Part shown: positions 43,087-53,023 of the stretch, piece by piece | Layout of the letters: each line of letters opens with the position of its first letter | How positions within the stretch are numbered: position 1 is the first letter of the stretch | Assembly (NCBI RefSeq): GCF_007341385.1 | Contig: NZ_VJYD01000004.1 | Location: forward strand, 310,001 to 374,000 | DNA length: 64,000 bases | Source: Flavobacterium daemonense | GTDB taxonomy: Bacteria; Bacteroidota; Bacteroidia; Flavobacteriales; Flavobacteriaceae | Direction: 5' to 3' | Position numbers and translations under genes: made by a program | Notes under the pieces: generated by a model | What the model was told of the DNA's origin: nothing | The model's database searches: none | The model's input: only the letters and a program-made list of their open reading frames with translations

Positions 43087-45720
43087 TTATTTCAAACCAG
43101 CCAAACTTTGCTCGATTGTAGCAATTTTCGCTAAAGCATCAGCTTGTTTTTGTTTTTCAATATTAAGAACTTTTTCCGGAGCTCCGTTTACGAATTTCTC
43201 GTTTGAAAGTTTCGCTTCTACTGATTTCAAGAAACCTTTTGTGTAATTCAATTCCTCTGTCAATTTTGCAATTTCAGCTTCAACATCGATATTTCCAGTA
43301 ATCGGAATGAAATATTCATTTGATTTTACACGGAATGACAATGCGCCGTCTACTTTTTCAGAAACATATTCGAATGCTGAAACGTTTCCTAATTTCGTTA
43401 CAACTGAATCGAAATAAGTTGAAACATTTTCGCTGTTGATTCCTTTTAATTCGATAGCATCTTTAAACGGAATATTTTTGTCTTTTCTAATGGTTCTAAT
43501 TCCAGAAATTACCTCAATTGAATTTTCAAAATCAGCAATCAATTTAGCATCAAATGGTTTTAATTCTGGCCAAGTTGAAACGATTAAAGCTTCTTCCGGA
43601 GTTCTGTCAGCAATTAATTGCCAAATTTCTTCCGTCAAGAACGGCATAAATGGGTGAAGCAATTTCAAGTTGCTTTCTAACATTTCGATTGCTTTATCAA
43701 ACGTCGCTTTATCAATTGGCTGTTGATAAGCCGGTTTGATCATTTCTAAGAACCATGAACAGAAATCATCCCAAACCAATTTATAAATTGCCATCAATGA
43801 ATCTGAAATTCTGTATTTCTCAAAATTATCTTCAATATCAACAAGAGTCTGTTGCAACTTCGCTTCGTACCATTCGATTGCCACTTTTGACGATTCTGGC
43901 TGTGCGATTGTTTCTGAAACTTCCCAACCTTTGATCAATTTAAAGGCGTTCCAAATTTTATTCGAAAACGCTTTTCCTTGATTACATAATTCTTCATCAA
44001 ACATAATATCGTTTCCTGCAGAAGCACTTAAAAGCAATCCTACACGAACACCATCGGCACCAAACTTATCGATCAAGTCTAAAGGATCAGGAGAATTTCC
44101 TAATGATTTAGACATTTTACGACGTTGTTTATCACGAACTAAACCTGTCAAATATACGTTTGTAAATGGTTTTTCACCTGCATATTCGTAACCTGCGATA
44201 ATCATTCTGGCAACCCAGAAAAACAAAATATCCGGACCTGTTACCAAGTCATTTGTAGGATAATAATATTTATAATCTGGACTTTCTGGATCCATTATTC
44301 CGCCAAAAACAGACATCGGCCACAACCAAGATGAAAACCAAGTATCTAAAGCATCAACATCTTGTTTTAAGTTGTCGGTTGTTAGTTGTTGGTTGTTGGT
44401 TTTTTCCTTTGCTAATTTTAAAGCATCTTCGATGTTTTCAGCAACTACAAAATCTTCTTTTCCGTCTCCGTAATAATATGCCGGGATTTGTTGTCCCCAC
44501 CATAATTGACGAGAAATATTCCAATCACGGATATTGTTCAACCAATGCGCATAAGTGTTTTCGAAACGTTTTGGATGCAATTTAATATCTCCCGTTTCTA
44601 AAACCGACTTAATTGCTGGCTTTACCAAATCTTCCATTTTCAAGAACCATTGATCCGATAATCTTGGTTCGATTACCGCTTTTGTTCTTTCAGATGTTCC
44701 TACTTTATTTAAATGGATTTCAGTCTTCGCCAAAGCTCCAATTTCTTCTAACTCTTTTGCGATTTCAGTACGAACCACAAAACGGTCTTTTCCTTGATAA
44801 TGCAATCCGAAGCTGTTTAAAGTCGCATCTTCATTAAAAATATCAACGATTTCAAGATTGTGTTTTTCTCCTAGCGTTTTGTCATTCATGTCATGCGCCG
44901 GAGTAACTTTCAAACATCCTGTTCCGAATTCTACATCTACATATTCGTCTTCAATAATTGGAATTACACGACCGCAAATTGGAACGATAGCTTTCTTTCC
45001 TTTTAAATGTGCAAAACGCTCATCATTTGGATTGATACAAATTGCAGTATCTCCAAAAATGGTTTCTGGACGTGTTGTAGCAATCGTCAAGAAATCTTCT
45101 GAACCTTCAATTTTATATTTTAAGAAAAATAGCTTTCCTTGTTGTTCTTCATAAATAACTTCTTCGTCAGAAAGAGTCGTTTTTGCTTCAGGATCCCAGT
45201 TTACCATTCGGTAACCTCTGTAGATTAATCCTTTATTGTATAAATCAACAAACGATTTAATTACAGAAGCTGACATATCAGGATCCATAGTAAATTTAGT
45301 GCGTTCCCAATCGCATGAAGCACCTAGTTTTTTAAGTTGCTCTAAGATTGTTCCGCCATATTTATCGGTCCATTCCCAAGCGTGTTTTAGGAATTCTTCG
45401 CGAGTCAAATCATTTTTATTGATTCCTTCTGCTTTTAATTTAGCAACAACTTTTGCTTCGGTAGCAATAGACGCGTGATCTGTTCCCGGAACCCAGCAAG
45501 CATTGAAGCCTTTTAAACGTGCACGACGAATTAAAACATCTTGAATTGTATTATTCAGCATATGTCCCATGTGCAGGACACCTGTGACGTTTGGCGGCGG
45601 AATTACAATAGTATATGGCGTTCTATGATCTGGCTCTGAATGAAAGTAATTGTTTTTCATCCAGTAATCATACCATTTATTCTCAATCGTCTTAGCGTCA
45701 AATTGTGCTGGAATTGTCAT
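43087..45720 (-). CDS. valS: Valyl-tRNA synthetase
   Basis: 877 residues, class I synthetase. The HIGH motif is H50-MGH-53 in PPPNVTGVLHMGHML; the KMSKS motif is residues 535-539 (RRKMSKSLGN). The editing domain and the C-terminal coiled coil (ELNYTKGFLKSVEAKLSNEKFVNG-type) are present. Charges tRNA-Val. It starts next to the GTTTAATCG palindrome at 45727 and ends at the terminator at 43030. Confidence 0.97.
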   Translation of the reverse strand: MTIPAQFDAKTIENKWYDYWMKNNYFHSEPDHRTPYTIVIPPPNVTGVLHMGHMLNNTIQDVLIRRARLKGFNACWVPGTDHASIATEAKVVAKLKAEGINKNDLTREEFLKHAWEWTDKYGGTILEQLKKLGASCDWERTKFTMDPDMSASVIKSFVDLYNKGLIYRGYRMVNWDPEAKTTLSDEEVIYEEQQGKLFFLKYKIEGSEDFLTIATTRPETIFGDTAICINPNDERFAHLKGKKAIVPICGRVIPIIEDEYVDVEFGTGCLKVTPAHDMNDKTLGEKHNLEIVDIFNEDATLNSFGLHYQGKDRFVVRTEIAKELEEIGALAKTEIHLNKVGTSERTKAVIEPRLSDQWFLKMEDLVKPAIKSVLETGDIKLHPKRFENTYAHWLNNIRDWNISRQLWWGQQIPAYYYGDGKEDFVVAENIEDALKLAKEKTNNQQLTTDNLKQDVDALDTWFSSWLWPMSVFGGIMDPESPDYKYYYPTNDLVTGPDILFFWVARMIIAGYEYAGEKPFTNVYLTGLVRDKQRRKMSKSLGNSPDPLDLIDKFGADGVRVGLLLSASAGNDIMFDEELCNQGKAFSNKIWNAFKLIKGWEVSETIAQPESSKVAIEWYEAKLQQTLVDIEDNFEKYRISDSLMAIYKLVWDDFCSWFLEMIKPAYQQPIDKATFDKAIEMLESNLKLLHPFMPFLTEEIWQLIADRTPEEALIVSTWPELKPFDAKLIADFENSIEVISGIRTIRKDKNIPFKDAIELKGINSENVSTYFDSVVTKLGNVSAFEYVSEKVDGALSFRVKSNEYFIPITGNIDVEAEIAKLTEELNYTKGFLKSVEAKLSNEKFVNGAPEKVLNIEKQKQADALAKIATIEQSLAGLK

Positions 45721-45726
45721 TTATAT

Positions 45727-45872
45727 ATGTTTAATCGTTTATTTGTTTAACCGTTTAATCGGCTTTGATCATTATAATTAAATTGACTTTTTAATTGCTT
45801 TTCTGCTCAATAACAATATTCGTAAAATCAATCCAAACGATTAAACAAATAAACGATTAAACAGTTAAACAA
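45727..45872. repeat. GTTTAATCG palindrome, copy 2
   Basis: GTTTAATCGTTTATTTGTTT at the left is mirrored exactly by the right arm (to 45872). About 65 bp between the arms. Upstream of valS. Confidence 0.85.
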
Positions 45873-45950
45873 AAAATTGGTTCAATTTTTGTAATTATAA
45901 CTGACAGCAAAAGTAAATAATTAAAGACACTATAAAAAGCGAATTATTAA

Positions 45951-45981
45951 TTTGTGTGTTAATTAAAAGAATGTATATTTA
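45951..45981 (+). promoter_or_regulatory. Promoter of the DUF1573 gene
   Basis: TTTG (45951-45954), 19 nt, TATATTTA (45974-45981; one change from TAnnTTTG). Confidence 0.5.
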
Positions 45982-46004
45982 CTTACAATTTAAAATAATT
46001 TCAA

Positions 46005-46385
46005 ATGAAAAATGTTGCCTCATTTATTGCAGTCGTATTGTTTAGCGCAATCGGTTATGCACAAAACGGCCCGAAAATTGAATTTTCGGCTCAGGACAAT
46101 ACGATTGATTATGGAAAAATTTCGAAAGGTGATAATGGAGTCCGCTCTTTTGAATTCACTAATACTGGCGATGCTCCGCTGTTAATTATTGGCGCAGAAT
46201 CAACAGTTAGTTCGATTGTAGTTACTAAGCCAGCCGCTGCTATTGAGCCTGGAAAAAAAGGAAAAATTGATGTAAAATATAATATGGCTTCAGGGCCAAT
46301 TCGTAAAACAATTACCGTTGAAACCAATGCTGTCAATTATCCTGACGGAAGGGTTGCCTTGAAAATCAAAGGTGAAGTTTTATAA
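46005..46385 (+). CDS. DUF1573 secreted protein
   Basis: 126 residues. Signal peptide (FIAVVLFSAIGYAQ), then a single DUF1573 Ig-like domain (NTIDYGKISKGDNGVRSFEFTNTGDAPLLI and AIEPGKKGKIDVKY). Very common in Bacteroidota; function unknown, likely envelope. Own promoter and terminator. Confidence 0.92.
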   Translation: MKNVASFIAVVLFSAIGYAQNGPKIEFSAQDNTIDYGKISKGDNGVRSFEFTNTGDAPLLIIGAESTVSSIVVTKPAAAIEPGKKGKIDVKYNMASGPIRKTITVETNAVNYPDGRVALKIKGEVL

Positions 46386-46406
46386 AAAATTAAAATCTCA
46401 AAATAC

Positions 46407-46441
46407 AAAAAGCCGTTTCTGAATTTAGAAACGGCTTTTTT
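46407..46441 (+). terminator. Terminator of the DUF1573 gene
   Basis: 14-bp stem AAAAAGCCGTTTCT / AGAAACGGCTTTTT, 6-nt loop. Confidence 0.9.
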
Positions 46442-46465
46442 ATTTTTTTAATCGTTATAAGAATT

Positions 46466-46498
46466 AAACCCGACAGGTTTTTGAAACCTGTCGGGTTT
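46466..46498. terminator. AAACCCGACAGGTTT terminator, copy 2
   Basis: 15-bp perfect stem, loop TTG, at the 3' end of the minus-strand lipoprotein gene. Confidence 0.82.
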
Positions 46499-46511
46499 GC
46501 ATCAGAATATC

Positions 46512-46997
46512 TTATTTTTTATCAGCACATTCTGCGCTTTCGAATTTATATTTTACGCGATCAAAATCAATTGGCTTGTCTTTTACTAAATATGTAACTC
46601 CCATTGTAGTCTGCATCTCTCCTTTTCCTAAAATAAGCTGTTTGTCTCGTTTTAAAAACGCCATCGGATTTTTAAAAGTTTTGTTTTTATTGGTTACTTC
46701 AACAAAAGTATAGTCGGCAAATAAAGTATCTCCGTGAAATTCTCCTGCAATTTCTCCAGTCGTTTCTGTAGCTTGCGCCACTCTCATGTTCATATTACCT
46801 GATATTTTTCCGTTTTTCAGCGTATTCAATTTTAAATCAAGAGTATCTTTTTCATAAACTGCTCGATAACATTGCGTGCTTACAACTTTTTCGCCTTCGG
46901 CTTTTGCTGCTTCAATTTCTTTTTGTTTTTCTTCGTTTTTACAGCTTTGCAATCCAATGCAGGTAATAAGCAAACATGATAAGGCTATTTTTTTCAT
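46512..46997 (-). CDS. Hypothetical lipoprotein
   Basis: 161 residues. Lipobox GLQSC. A coiled-coil-like stretch after the Cys (KQKEIEAAKAEGEKVV) and a beta-rich domain (CYRAVYEKDTLDLKLNTLKNGKISGNM). No family recognised. Flanked by two copies of the same terminator palindrome (46466 and 47091). Confidence 0.72.
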   Translation of the reverse strand: MKKIALSCLLITCIGLQSCKNEEKQKEIEAAKAEGEKVVSTQCYRAVYEKDTLDLKLNTLKNGKISGNMNMRVAQATETTGEIAGEFHGDTLFADYTFVEVTNKNKTFKNPMAFLKRDKQLILGKGEMQTTMGVTYLVKDKPIDFDRVKYKFESAECADKK

Positions 46998-47090
46998 AAT
47001 TTGATATTTTATTTGATACGGTTATTTTATAAAATTAAATAAAAAAGAATTCAACAAAAAGTGTTTTGCTAAATATTGATCATAAAAAGT

Positions 47091-47123
47091 AAACCCGACA
47101 GGTTTTTGAAACCTGTCGGGTTT
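47091..47123. terminator. AAACCCGACAGGTTT terminator, copy 3
   Basis: 15-bp perfect stem, loop TTG as in copy 2, at the end of the OmpA-family gene. Confidence 0.82.
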
Positions 47124-47144
47124 ATATAATGTTCCAAATCGTTT

Positions 47145-49286
47145 TTATAATTTCTTAATTACAAACTCAGATCTTCGGTTTAATTCGTGATCTTCTTCTG
47201 AGCAGGCATCATCAGTTTTGCATTTTATAATTGGCACCGATTCACCATAACCTTTAGCCGAAACTCTGCTTGCATTTATTCCCGACTGAATTATGAATTC
47301 TCTGGTAGAATTTGCTCTTTTTTGAGACAATTCTTCATTAAATTTAGCATTTCCTCGCGAGTCTGTATGAGAACCAATTTCGATTACCATTCCCGGATAT
47401 TTGTTCATCAAAGCCACAACTCTGCCTAAAACCACTTTTGATTCTTTTCGGATGTACCACATATTGTAATCAAAATAAATAGGATCGGTTTTGATGACCA
47501 ATCGATCTTTATTGTCTTTTACAACATCTTTTTCCTGTTTTAAAATCTCGGTTTCTTTCTCTTTTTTCTTGATTTGTTCGGCTTTTATTTCGTCATCTTT
47601 GGCTTTTTTAGCCGCTTCATTTAAAGCAATAATCGCTAGTGCTTCTTTTTTCTTCTTTTCTTCCTCTAAAAGAAGTTCTTGTTTTCTTTTGTTTTCAGCA
47701 ATTTGTTTCTCTTCGAGTTTTATTGCTTCTAAAGATTTAAGTGCCAATGAACCATCGTTGGTAACATTCCTAGTTTTATCGATTGTTAATGTTCTAGATT
47801 CATTGGTATATTTTTCTTTAAAAGCAACAATCGTATATGAATTTTCGCAGGCAACTGTAAAACTGAATTTCCCATCGGCCGAAGTTGTAATTGTATTTAA
47901 AGTCTTTTTATCAGCATCTTGAAGCATTACAGTTGCATTTTCTAAAACTAATTTAGTATCAACATCTGTAATTGTTCCGGCGATAAACTGTTTACAATCT
48001 TCAACAATTAAATCTTTTGTTTCTTTAAATTGATAAATATCATCGCTTCCTTTTCCGCCATCACGATTTGATGCAAAAAAACCTTCTTTGGTATTGGCAT
48101 CAATATTAAATGAAAAATCATCCAAATTTGAATTTAAAGGCAAACCGATATTTACTGGTTCTGAATATTCATTTCCTTTAATTTCTGAAACAAAAACGTC
48201 AAGCGATCCGTAACCCAAATGCCCGTCTGAAGAAAAATAAAGTTTATTATCAGAAGACACAAAAGGAAATTGCTCTCTTTTATCCGTATTAATTTCTGGA
48301 CCCAAATTTTTAGGTGTATCAAATGCTCCTTTATTGATGTTTACCGAATAAATATCAAAAGAACCAACAGATCCCGGCATATCCGAAGAAAAATACAGTA
48401 CTTTTTCATCTGCACTTAAAGCTGGATGCTCAACTGAATAATTTGGGCTGTTGAATGGAAGCGACACTATATTTGTCCATTTTCCGTCAACTAATTCGGC
48501 TTTGAAAATCTGCAGATTCGATACTTTTTGATCGTTTGTTTTTCTTGTTTTATTTTTAGAATTATTACGCGTGAAATAAACCGTTTTGCCATCTTTTGTA
48601 AAAACAGCATTTGATTCGTGCATTCCCGTTTTTAATTCTTCTGCAAAATAAGTTACGTTTGGTTCGGGCGCATTTACATCACTTAAAGGAACCGAAACTA
48701 AGTTTAAATACGTTTCATTGTCCCATTTGAATTTCTTGTCGAATAATCCTGGCTTCAATTTAACGGCTGCAAAAACCAAATTGTTTTTATACTTAACCGC
48801 TCCAAACTCCGAATTTGGTGTGTTTATTCCAAGATTTTTTATTTCGAATCGGTTACCAATTGCCGAAACATTCTCAAGCTCTTTCAGCTCTTTTTGAAAA
48901 TAAACAGAATCTTTACTAGTCGTTGAAGACGCATAATATTTTTTCAGTGCTTCATTTGCATCATCATAACTATTTGTTGCTTTTAAAGTTTGAGCGTATC
49001 TAAAATAATATTCGCGATTCAAATCTTTATTATAATTCTTAAGCAGCAATCTGTAATAACGCTGTGCTTTTACTAGATTATTAGTGTAATAATAAGAGTC
49101 TGCCAAGTTTTTAATGACTTCCTGCGAAGGTTTTTCTTCGGCTAATTTTTCATATAAAGTTATGGCTTCGCTATAATAGGTCTTATCAAAAAAGCGTTTG
49201 GCTCTTGCCAATTCTTTATCTTGGGCGTTTATAAATTGTATTGAAAATACGAATATAATAACAAGCAGTTTTTTCATATTTTTCAT
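47145..49286 (-). CDS. OmpA-family protein with TPR and PD40-type repeats (PorE-like, T9SS-linked)
   Basis: About 713 residues from the ATG at 49286; an upstream ATG at 49313 overlaps the PorP gene. Signal peptide, TPR-like start (AKRFFDKTYYSEAITLYEKLA), WD40/PD40 beta-propeller repeats (about 160-430; TYFSSDMPGSVGSFDIYSV-like units), a carboxypeptidase-regulatory Ig-like domain, a charged Lys/Glu linker and a C-terminal OmpA domain (IEIGSHTDSRGNAKFNEELSQKRA). This architecture is that of PorE-type peptidoglycan-binding proteins tied to the type IX secretion system. Last gene of a three-gene minus-strand operon. Confidence 0.88.
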   Translation of the reverse strand: MKNMKKLLVIIFVFSIQFINAQDKELARAKRFFDKTYYSEAITLYEKLAEEKPSQEVIKNLADSYYYTNNLVKAQRYYRLLLKNYNKDLNREYYFRYAQTLKATNSYDDANEALKKYYASSTTSKDSVYFQKELKELENVSAIGNRFEIKNLGINTPNSEFGAVKYKNNLVFAAVKLKPGLFDKKFKWDNETYLNLVSVPLSDVNAPEPNVTYFAEELKTGMHESNAVFTKDGKTVYFTRNNSKNKTRKTNDQKVSNLQIFKAELVDGKWTNIVSLPFNSPNYSVEHPALSADEKVLYFSSDMPGSVGSFDIYSVNINKGAFDTPKNLGPEINTDKREQFPFVSSDNKLYFSSDGHLGYGSLDVFVSEIKGNEYSEPVNIGLPLNSNLDDFSFNIDANTKEGFFASNRDGGKGSDDIYQFKETKDLIVEDCKQFIAGTITDVDTKLVLENATVMLQDADKKTLNTITTSADGKFSFTVACENSYTIVAFKEKYTNESRTLTIDKTRNVTNDGSLALKSLEAIKLEEKQIAENKRKQELLLEEEKKKKEALAIIALNEAAKKAKDDEIKAEQIKKKEKETEILKQEKDVVKDNKDRLVIKTDPIYFDYNMWYIRKESKVVLGRVVALMNKYPGMVIEIGSHTDSRGNAKFNEELSQKRANSTREFIIQSGINASRVSAKGYGESVPIIKCKTDDACSEEDHELNRRSEFVIKKL

Positions 49287-49287
49287 T

Positions 49288-50226
49288 TTAAAAGAATCTA
49301 GGTGATTTATCATATCCTTTTCCTAATAAATCTAAATCGAACAGAAGCATAATTTCATGCGTCCCAGAATTAAACTGACCTAAATTTGAAAGTGTATAAT
49401 CGTAGGCATAACCCACTCTAAGCGATGGCGTAACATTAAAATTAAATAAAGCACTCACCGAATCATCGATTCTATAAGCTGCACCAAATTCGAACTTTTC
49501 GTTGTACAAAACATTTGCAGTCAAATCAATAGACATAGGAGCCGCTTTTACAAATCTTGTCATAAAAGCTGGTTTCAACTTTAAATTATTGTTGATTTGA
49601 AAAACATAACCTCCGGTGAAAAACATATGAATTTCTTCTGCACCAAAAGCATTAACACCTGATTTTTCTTCGATATATTTCGACTTAATTAAATTAGGAG
49701 CCGAAAATCCGACATATAAATTATCTCTAAAATAATAAGCACCAACACCAATATTAGGTTTTGTAGCATTTATGTTTTGCGAAAAAGCAAAATCAGTTGC
49801 AGGATCGCTGAATTTGAACCCGTTGAAGTTTGTCTGCATTGATGACACTCCTGCTTTTAAACCTAGCGATAGTTTATTGTTTCCGCCTAAGTTCAATACA
49901 TAAGCAAAATCAGCATAAATATTATTTTCTTTTTTTGCTCCATCTCCAATATCATCAGAAATAAAGGAAAGACCAACTTCAACTTTTTCAGATAAAGCAG
50001 TATGTCCAAAAAATGTAAATGTCTTTGGCGCTCCTACTGCCCCAACCCATTGTGTTCTATATAGCCCTCCAAAATTCATCATCAAAGGAGTTCCAGTTGC
50101 ATAAGCCGGATTTACCACACTCATATTATACATATAATGCGTGTATTCAGGATCCTGCTGCGCTGAAACAGTCGTAAAGCAAAAGAGAAAAGTTATAAAG
50201 AGTATTATTTTTTTCATTTGAATCAT
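49288..50226 (-). CDS. PorP/SprF-family type IX secretion membrane protein
   Basis: 312 residues from the ATG at 50226 (50217 also possible; the first in-frame start at 50241 is TTG). Signal peptide, then the family opening QDPEYTHYMYNMSVVNPAYATG, strands with GGLYRTQWVGAVGAPKTFTFFGHT, and a barrel to the end. PorP/SprF proteins attach type B-sorted cargo at the cell surface in T9SS. Overlaps or abuts its neighbours on both sides, so operonic with both. Confidence 0.92.
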   Translation of the reverse strand: MIQMKKIILFITFLFCFTTVSAQQDPEYTHYMYNMSVVNPAYATGTPLMMNFGGLYRTQWVGAVGAPKTFTFFGHTALSEKVEVGLSFISDDIGDGAKKENNIYADFAYVLNLGGNNKLSLGLKAGVSSMQTNFNGFKFSDPATDFAFSQNINATKPNIGVGAYYFRDNLYVGFSAPNLIKSKYIEEKSGVNAFGAEEIHMFFTGGYVFQINNNLKLKPAFMTRFVKAAPMSIDLTANVLYNEKFEFGAAYRIDDSVSALFNFNVTPSLRVGYAYDYTLSNLGQFNSGTHEIMLLFDLDLLGKGYDKSPRFF

Positions 50227-50248
50227 TTTAAAATATTGCAAAATGGAA

Positions 50249-52876
50249 TTATCGGTTTAAATAAAGGCGTCCTTGTATTGGCGGTTTATTGCCTTTATTA
50301 AACTGGAGTGTGTAAAAATAAACTCCGTTTGGCGCTATTCCATGAGCAAATCCGTCTGTTTGCCAGTTGGTTCCATCCCAGCCTGCTTTGTCTTTAAATC
50401 CTTCATACATTCTATTTCCATATCTATTGAAAATTTGCAGATAATAGTCCGGAAATAAAAAGTCAATATTAGGTATTACAAAAGTGTCGTTTACGCCATC
50501 ACCATTTGGAGAAAATCCGTCAGGAATAAAAAAGTCAGGCGGAACGACGTCGCAATCTGTTAGTGAAACTACAACTTCAAGACTATCGTAAGAGAGACAA
50601 TTTTCGGTTGTCGAAAAATCAAACCCATAATATTTCTTTTGATCAACTAAAGGCGTTGACGCAGGCAAAAGGTATCCGTTTTTAGGCGCATCATACCAAA
50701 CCACAGACGATGGCACATTTGTATTATTTGATAAATCAGCAATTGTTGGAGCGTTTAAACCACAAAAATTCTGGCCATTTGTATTTAATTCAGGAGCAGG
50801 CGTGTCTCTTATGATAACCTTAAACATTGTTGCTGTCGAAGTACATGATAATGTCGTTTCGGTAACATAGTAGGTTTCACTTTTAAGCACATAAGTATTA
50901 GCGAGGGGCGTTGTCAATGTTGGTGAATTATACCACTTAAACTGTGTTCCGTTTGGTACCAAATTACCAATTGTAGCATTCTCCGACTTACAAAAAGACT
51001 GATCTGACACTGTTGGCGCAACCGGAATCGGATTTATAGAAAATATTGCTGCTGTACCATTTACGGCTATTTCGCAACCCGTAATATTATTTTTCAAATT
51101 AGAAACCGTAATTGTTGTTGAACCCGTATTTGCAAGCAAAGCAGCAGGAATAACAAAACTTGCATTACCGCTCACAGGTTTCAAAACAACCATTTGTACA
51201 GTTGCAACATTTGCACCGGAAAGTGAATATGACACCGTAACATCAGTTAAGGTTCCTAATCCTGAAACTGAAGCCGTAACAGCGCTTCCAAAACATACTG
51301 TTGTGGCTTGTATTCTGACATTTGAAGCGTTAGGTAAAGGATTCACAACAATAGTTCCCTGCACATTGGCGTTATTTGTACAGCCCGAAATTGTATGAGT
51401 AATCTTAACAATTTGAATCGTTCCATTTCCGCTTTGAGCGTTTAGAATGGCTGGTACTGAAAATGTTGCATTTCCGCCAGCAAAAGTGGCTGTCGCGGTT
51501 TGCGATGATGCATTATTGACACCCGAAATATTATAAAGAATGGTATATGTTCCATCTACAATCTTTACAGCATCAGTTATATTAACTGGAGTATCAGTAT
51601 TTTGACAAGTATTTACAGGCGTAATTTTTGCACCTGCCAAATCGGGAATTGGGAATATATTTACAACTTCTGAAAGATTAAAAATGTTTTGGCAAGCTCT
51701 TTCACTATTTGTCGCATAAAGATTTGTAATAACGACATTGTAGCTGCCCACTTTCTGAAAATATTCTGATTTTAATGGAAAAACGAAAACACCATTAATA
51801 AAGTTTCCCGGTAAAGTTTCACTTCCGCCATTTGGACCAGAAACAGTGAATGATACATTGTAATCGCCATTAGGGATTACGGCAGGCCCTTTTGTAATAG
51901 TTGCCGTATAAGTTGCCGTAGGTATTTCGGTTTCGCAGATATTATTGGCGTCGATTTTAAGTTTTGCTCCGGTAAAATCGAGTTTTTGTTCTAAGGTAAT
52001 TCGAACAGTTGTAGCTACATCTGAACATATTGGATTTTTGGATTTAACGGTATAAGTAAAAAAATAATTTCCTAAGCCGCGCGTATTATAAATTCTTTGA
52101 ACATTAACATTATGATCTCCCACAAATGTCAACTCGCCAGTATTATTGACATCTGTCCATGTTCCTCCTGGGTCTTGATTCGAAAGCAAATTATTTAAAT
52201 CATAATCGGTATAACCCGTCAAACCGTCGGTCGCACATAATCCTAAATTAGAACCTTTTCCTGATTTTGGTGCTTTAAAAATTGTTACTACTGCCGTTGA
52301 TGACATTGCGGAACATGTACCTATTGCGGGCATGGTATAAGTGTATTGAAAAGTTCCTTCGGTATCCGTAACATTTATAACTGGATCTACATATTGATTT
52401 GTGGTATCGTTGTGCCACTTCCCGTTTGATTGAGGTCCTAAATATAATCCGTTGAAAGCAGAAAAAAGATTAAACTGTTGCACAGCACTACACACAGAAA
52501 CATTTGGAGAAGTTACTCCAGAATAGCCGCCAATTGTCACAGTAACAATAGCCTCATTATCACGGCAAAGCCCAATTCCATCAACTGTATAAAGATATCT
52601 AAACTTTCCGCTTTGTGTAATCAACTGTGCATTTAAAATTCCCGTATCAGAATCTAAGCCACCAGAACCATCAAGATCTGTCCAAACACCTCCCGAAAGC
52701 GGAGATCCTGTCAATTGCGCAAATAAGTTGATTGTTTTACTGCTCGCCGCCGGAATATCGCAAACCGTCAACGCTCCATCATCACCTGCACATTGCGCGT
52801 AAATAGTATTAGGGATTACCAATAAAAAAAGAAAAAAGAGACTAATTCTTAGGAAATTAATGTAATTTTTGACCAT
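50249..52876 (-). CDS. Large surface protein with a T9SS type B C-terminal sorting domain
   Basis: 875 residues. Signal peptide (FLLVIPNTIYA). Repeated Ig-like modules with Cys-rich joins (PKSGKGSNLGLC, VTVSLTDC-type). The C-terminal 90 residues are the gliding-motility-associated CTD: FFIPDGFSPNGDGVNDTFVI, YYLQIFNRYGNRMYEG, WDGT, PNGVYFYTL. That signal is recognised by PorP/SprF, the next gene, so the two form a cargo/receptor pair. Likely adhesin-like. First gene of the operon. Confidence 0.9.
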   Translation of the reverse strand: MVKNYINFLRISLFFLFLLVIPNTIYAQCAGDDGALTVCDIPAASSKTINLFAQLTGSPLSGGVWTDLDGSGGLDSDTGILNAQLITQSGKFRYLYTVDGIGLCRDNEAIVTVTIGGYSGVTSPNVSVCSAVQQFNLFSAFNGLYLGPQSNGKWHNDTTNQYVDPVINVTDTEGTFQYTYTMPAIGTCSAMSSTAVVTIFKAPKSGKGSNLGLCATDGLTGYTDYDLNNLLSNQDPGGTWTDVNNTGELTFVGDHNVNVQRIYNTRGLGNYFFTYTVKSKNPICSDVATTVRITLEQKLDFTGAKLKIDANNICETEIPTATYTATITKGPAVIPNGDYNVSFTVSGPNGGSETLPGNFINGVFVFPLKSEYFQKVGSYNVVITNLYATNSERACQNIFNLSEVVNIFPIPDLAGAKITPVNTCQNTDTPVNITDAVKIVDGTYTILYNISGVNNASSQTATATFAGGNATFSVPAILNAQSGNGTIQIVKITHTISGCTNNANVQGTIVVNPLPNASNVRIQATTVCFGSAVTASVSGLGTLTDVTVSYSLSGANVATVQMVVLKPVSGNASFVIPAALLANTGSTTITVSNLKNNITGCEIAVNGTAAIFSINPIPVAPTVSDQSFCKSENATIGNLVPNGTQFKWYNSPTLTTPLANTYVLKSETYYVTETTLSCTSTATMFKVIIRDTPAPELNTNGQNFCGLNAPTIADLSNNTNVPSSVVWYDAPKNGYLLPASTPLVDQKKYYGFDFSTTENCLSYDSLEVVVSLTDCDVVPPDFFIPDGFSPNGDGVNDTFVIPNIDFLFPDYYLQIFNRYGNRMYEGFKDKAGWDGTNWQTDGFAHGIAPNGVYFYTLQFNKGNKPPIQGRLYLNR

Positions 52877-53023
52877 AAATTTGTTTTTGGCTAAACATTA
52901 TAATTTGAGGCAATATGAAAAGAATAAAACAATTTAACAATTATTTTATCACAAATTTACACTTGCGTTTCAAAAATAGTGATTCTATTGTTTATGACCC
53001 AAAAAACTTTCTAAAATGTCTTA

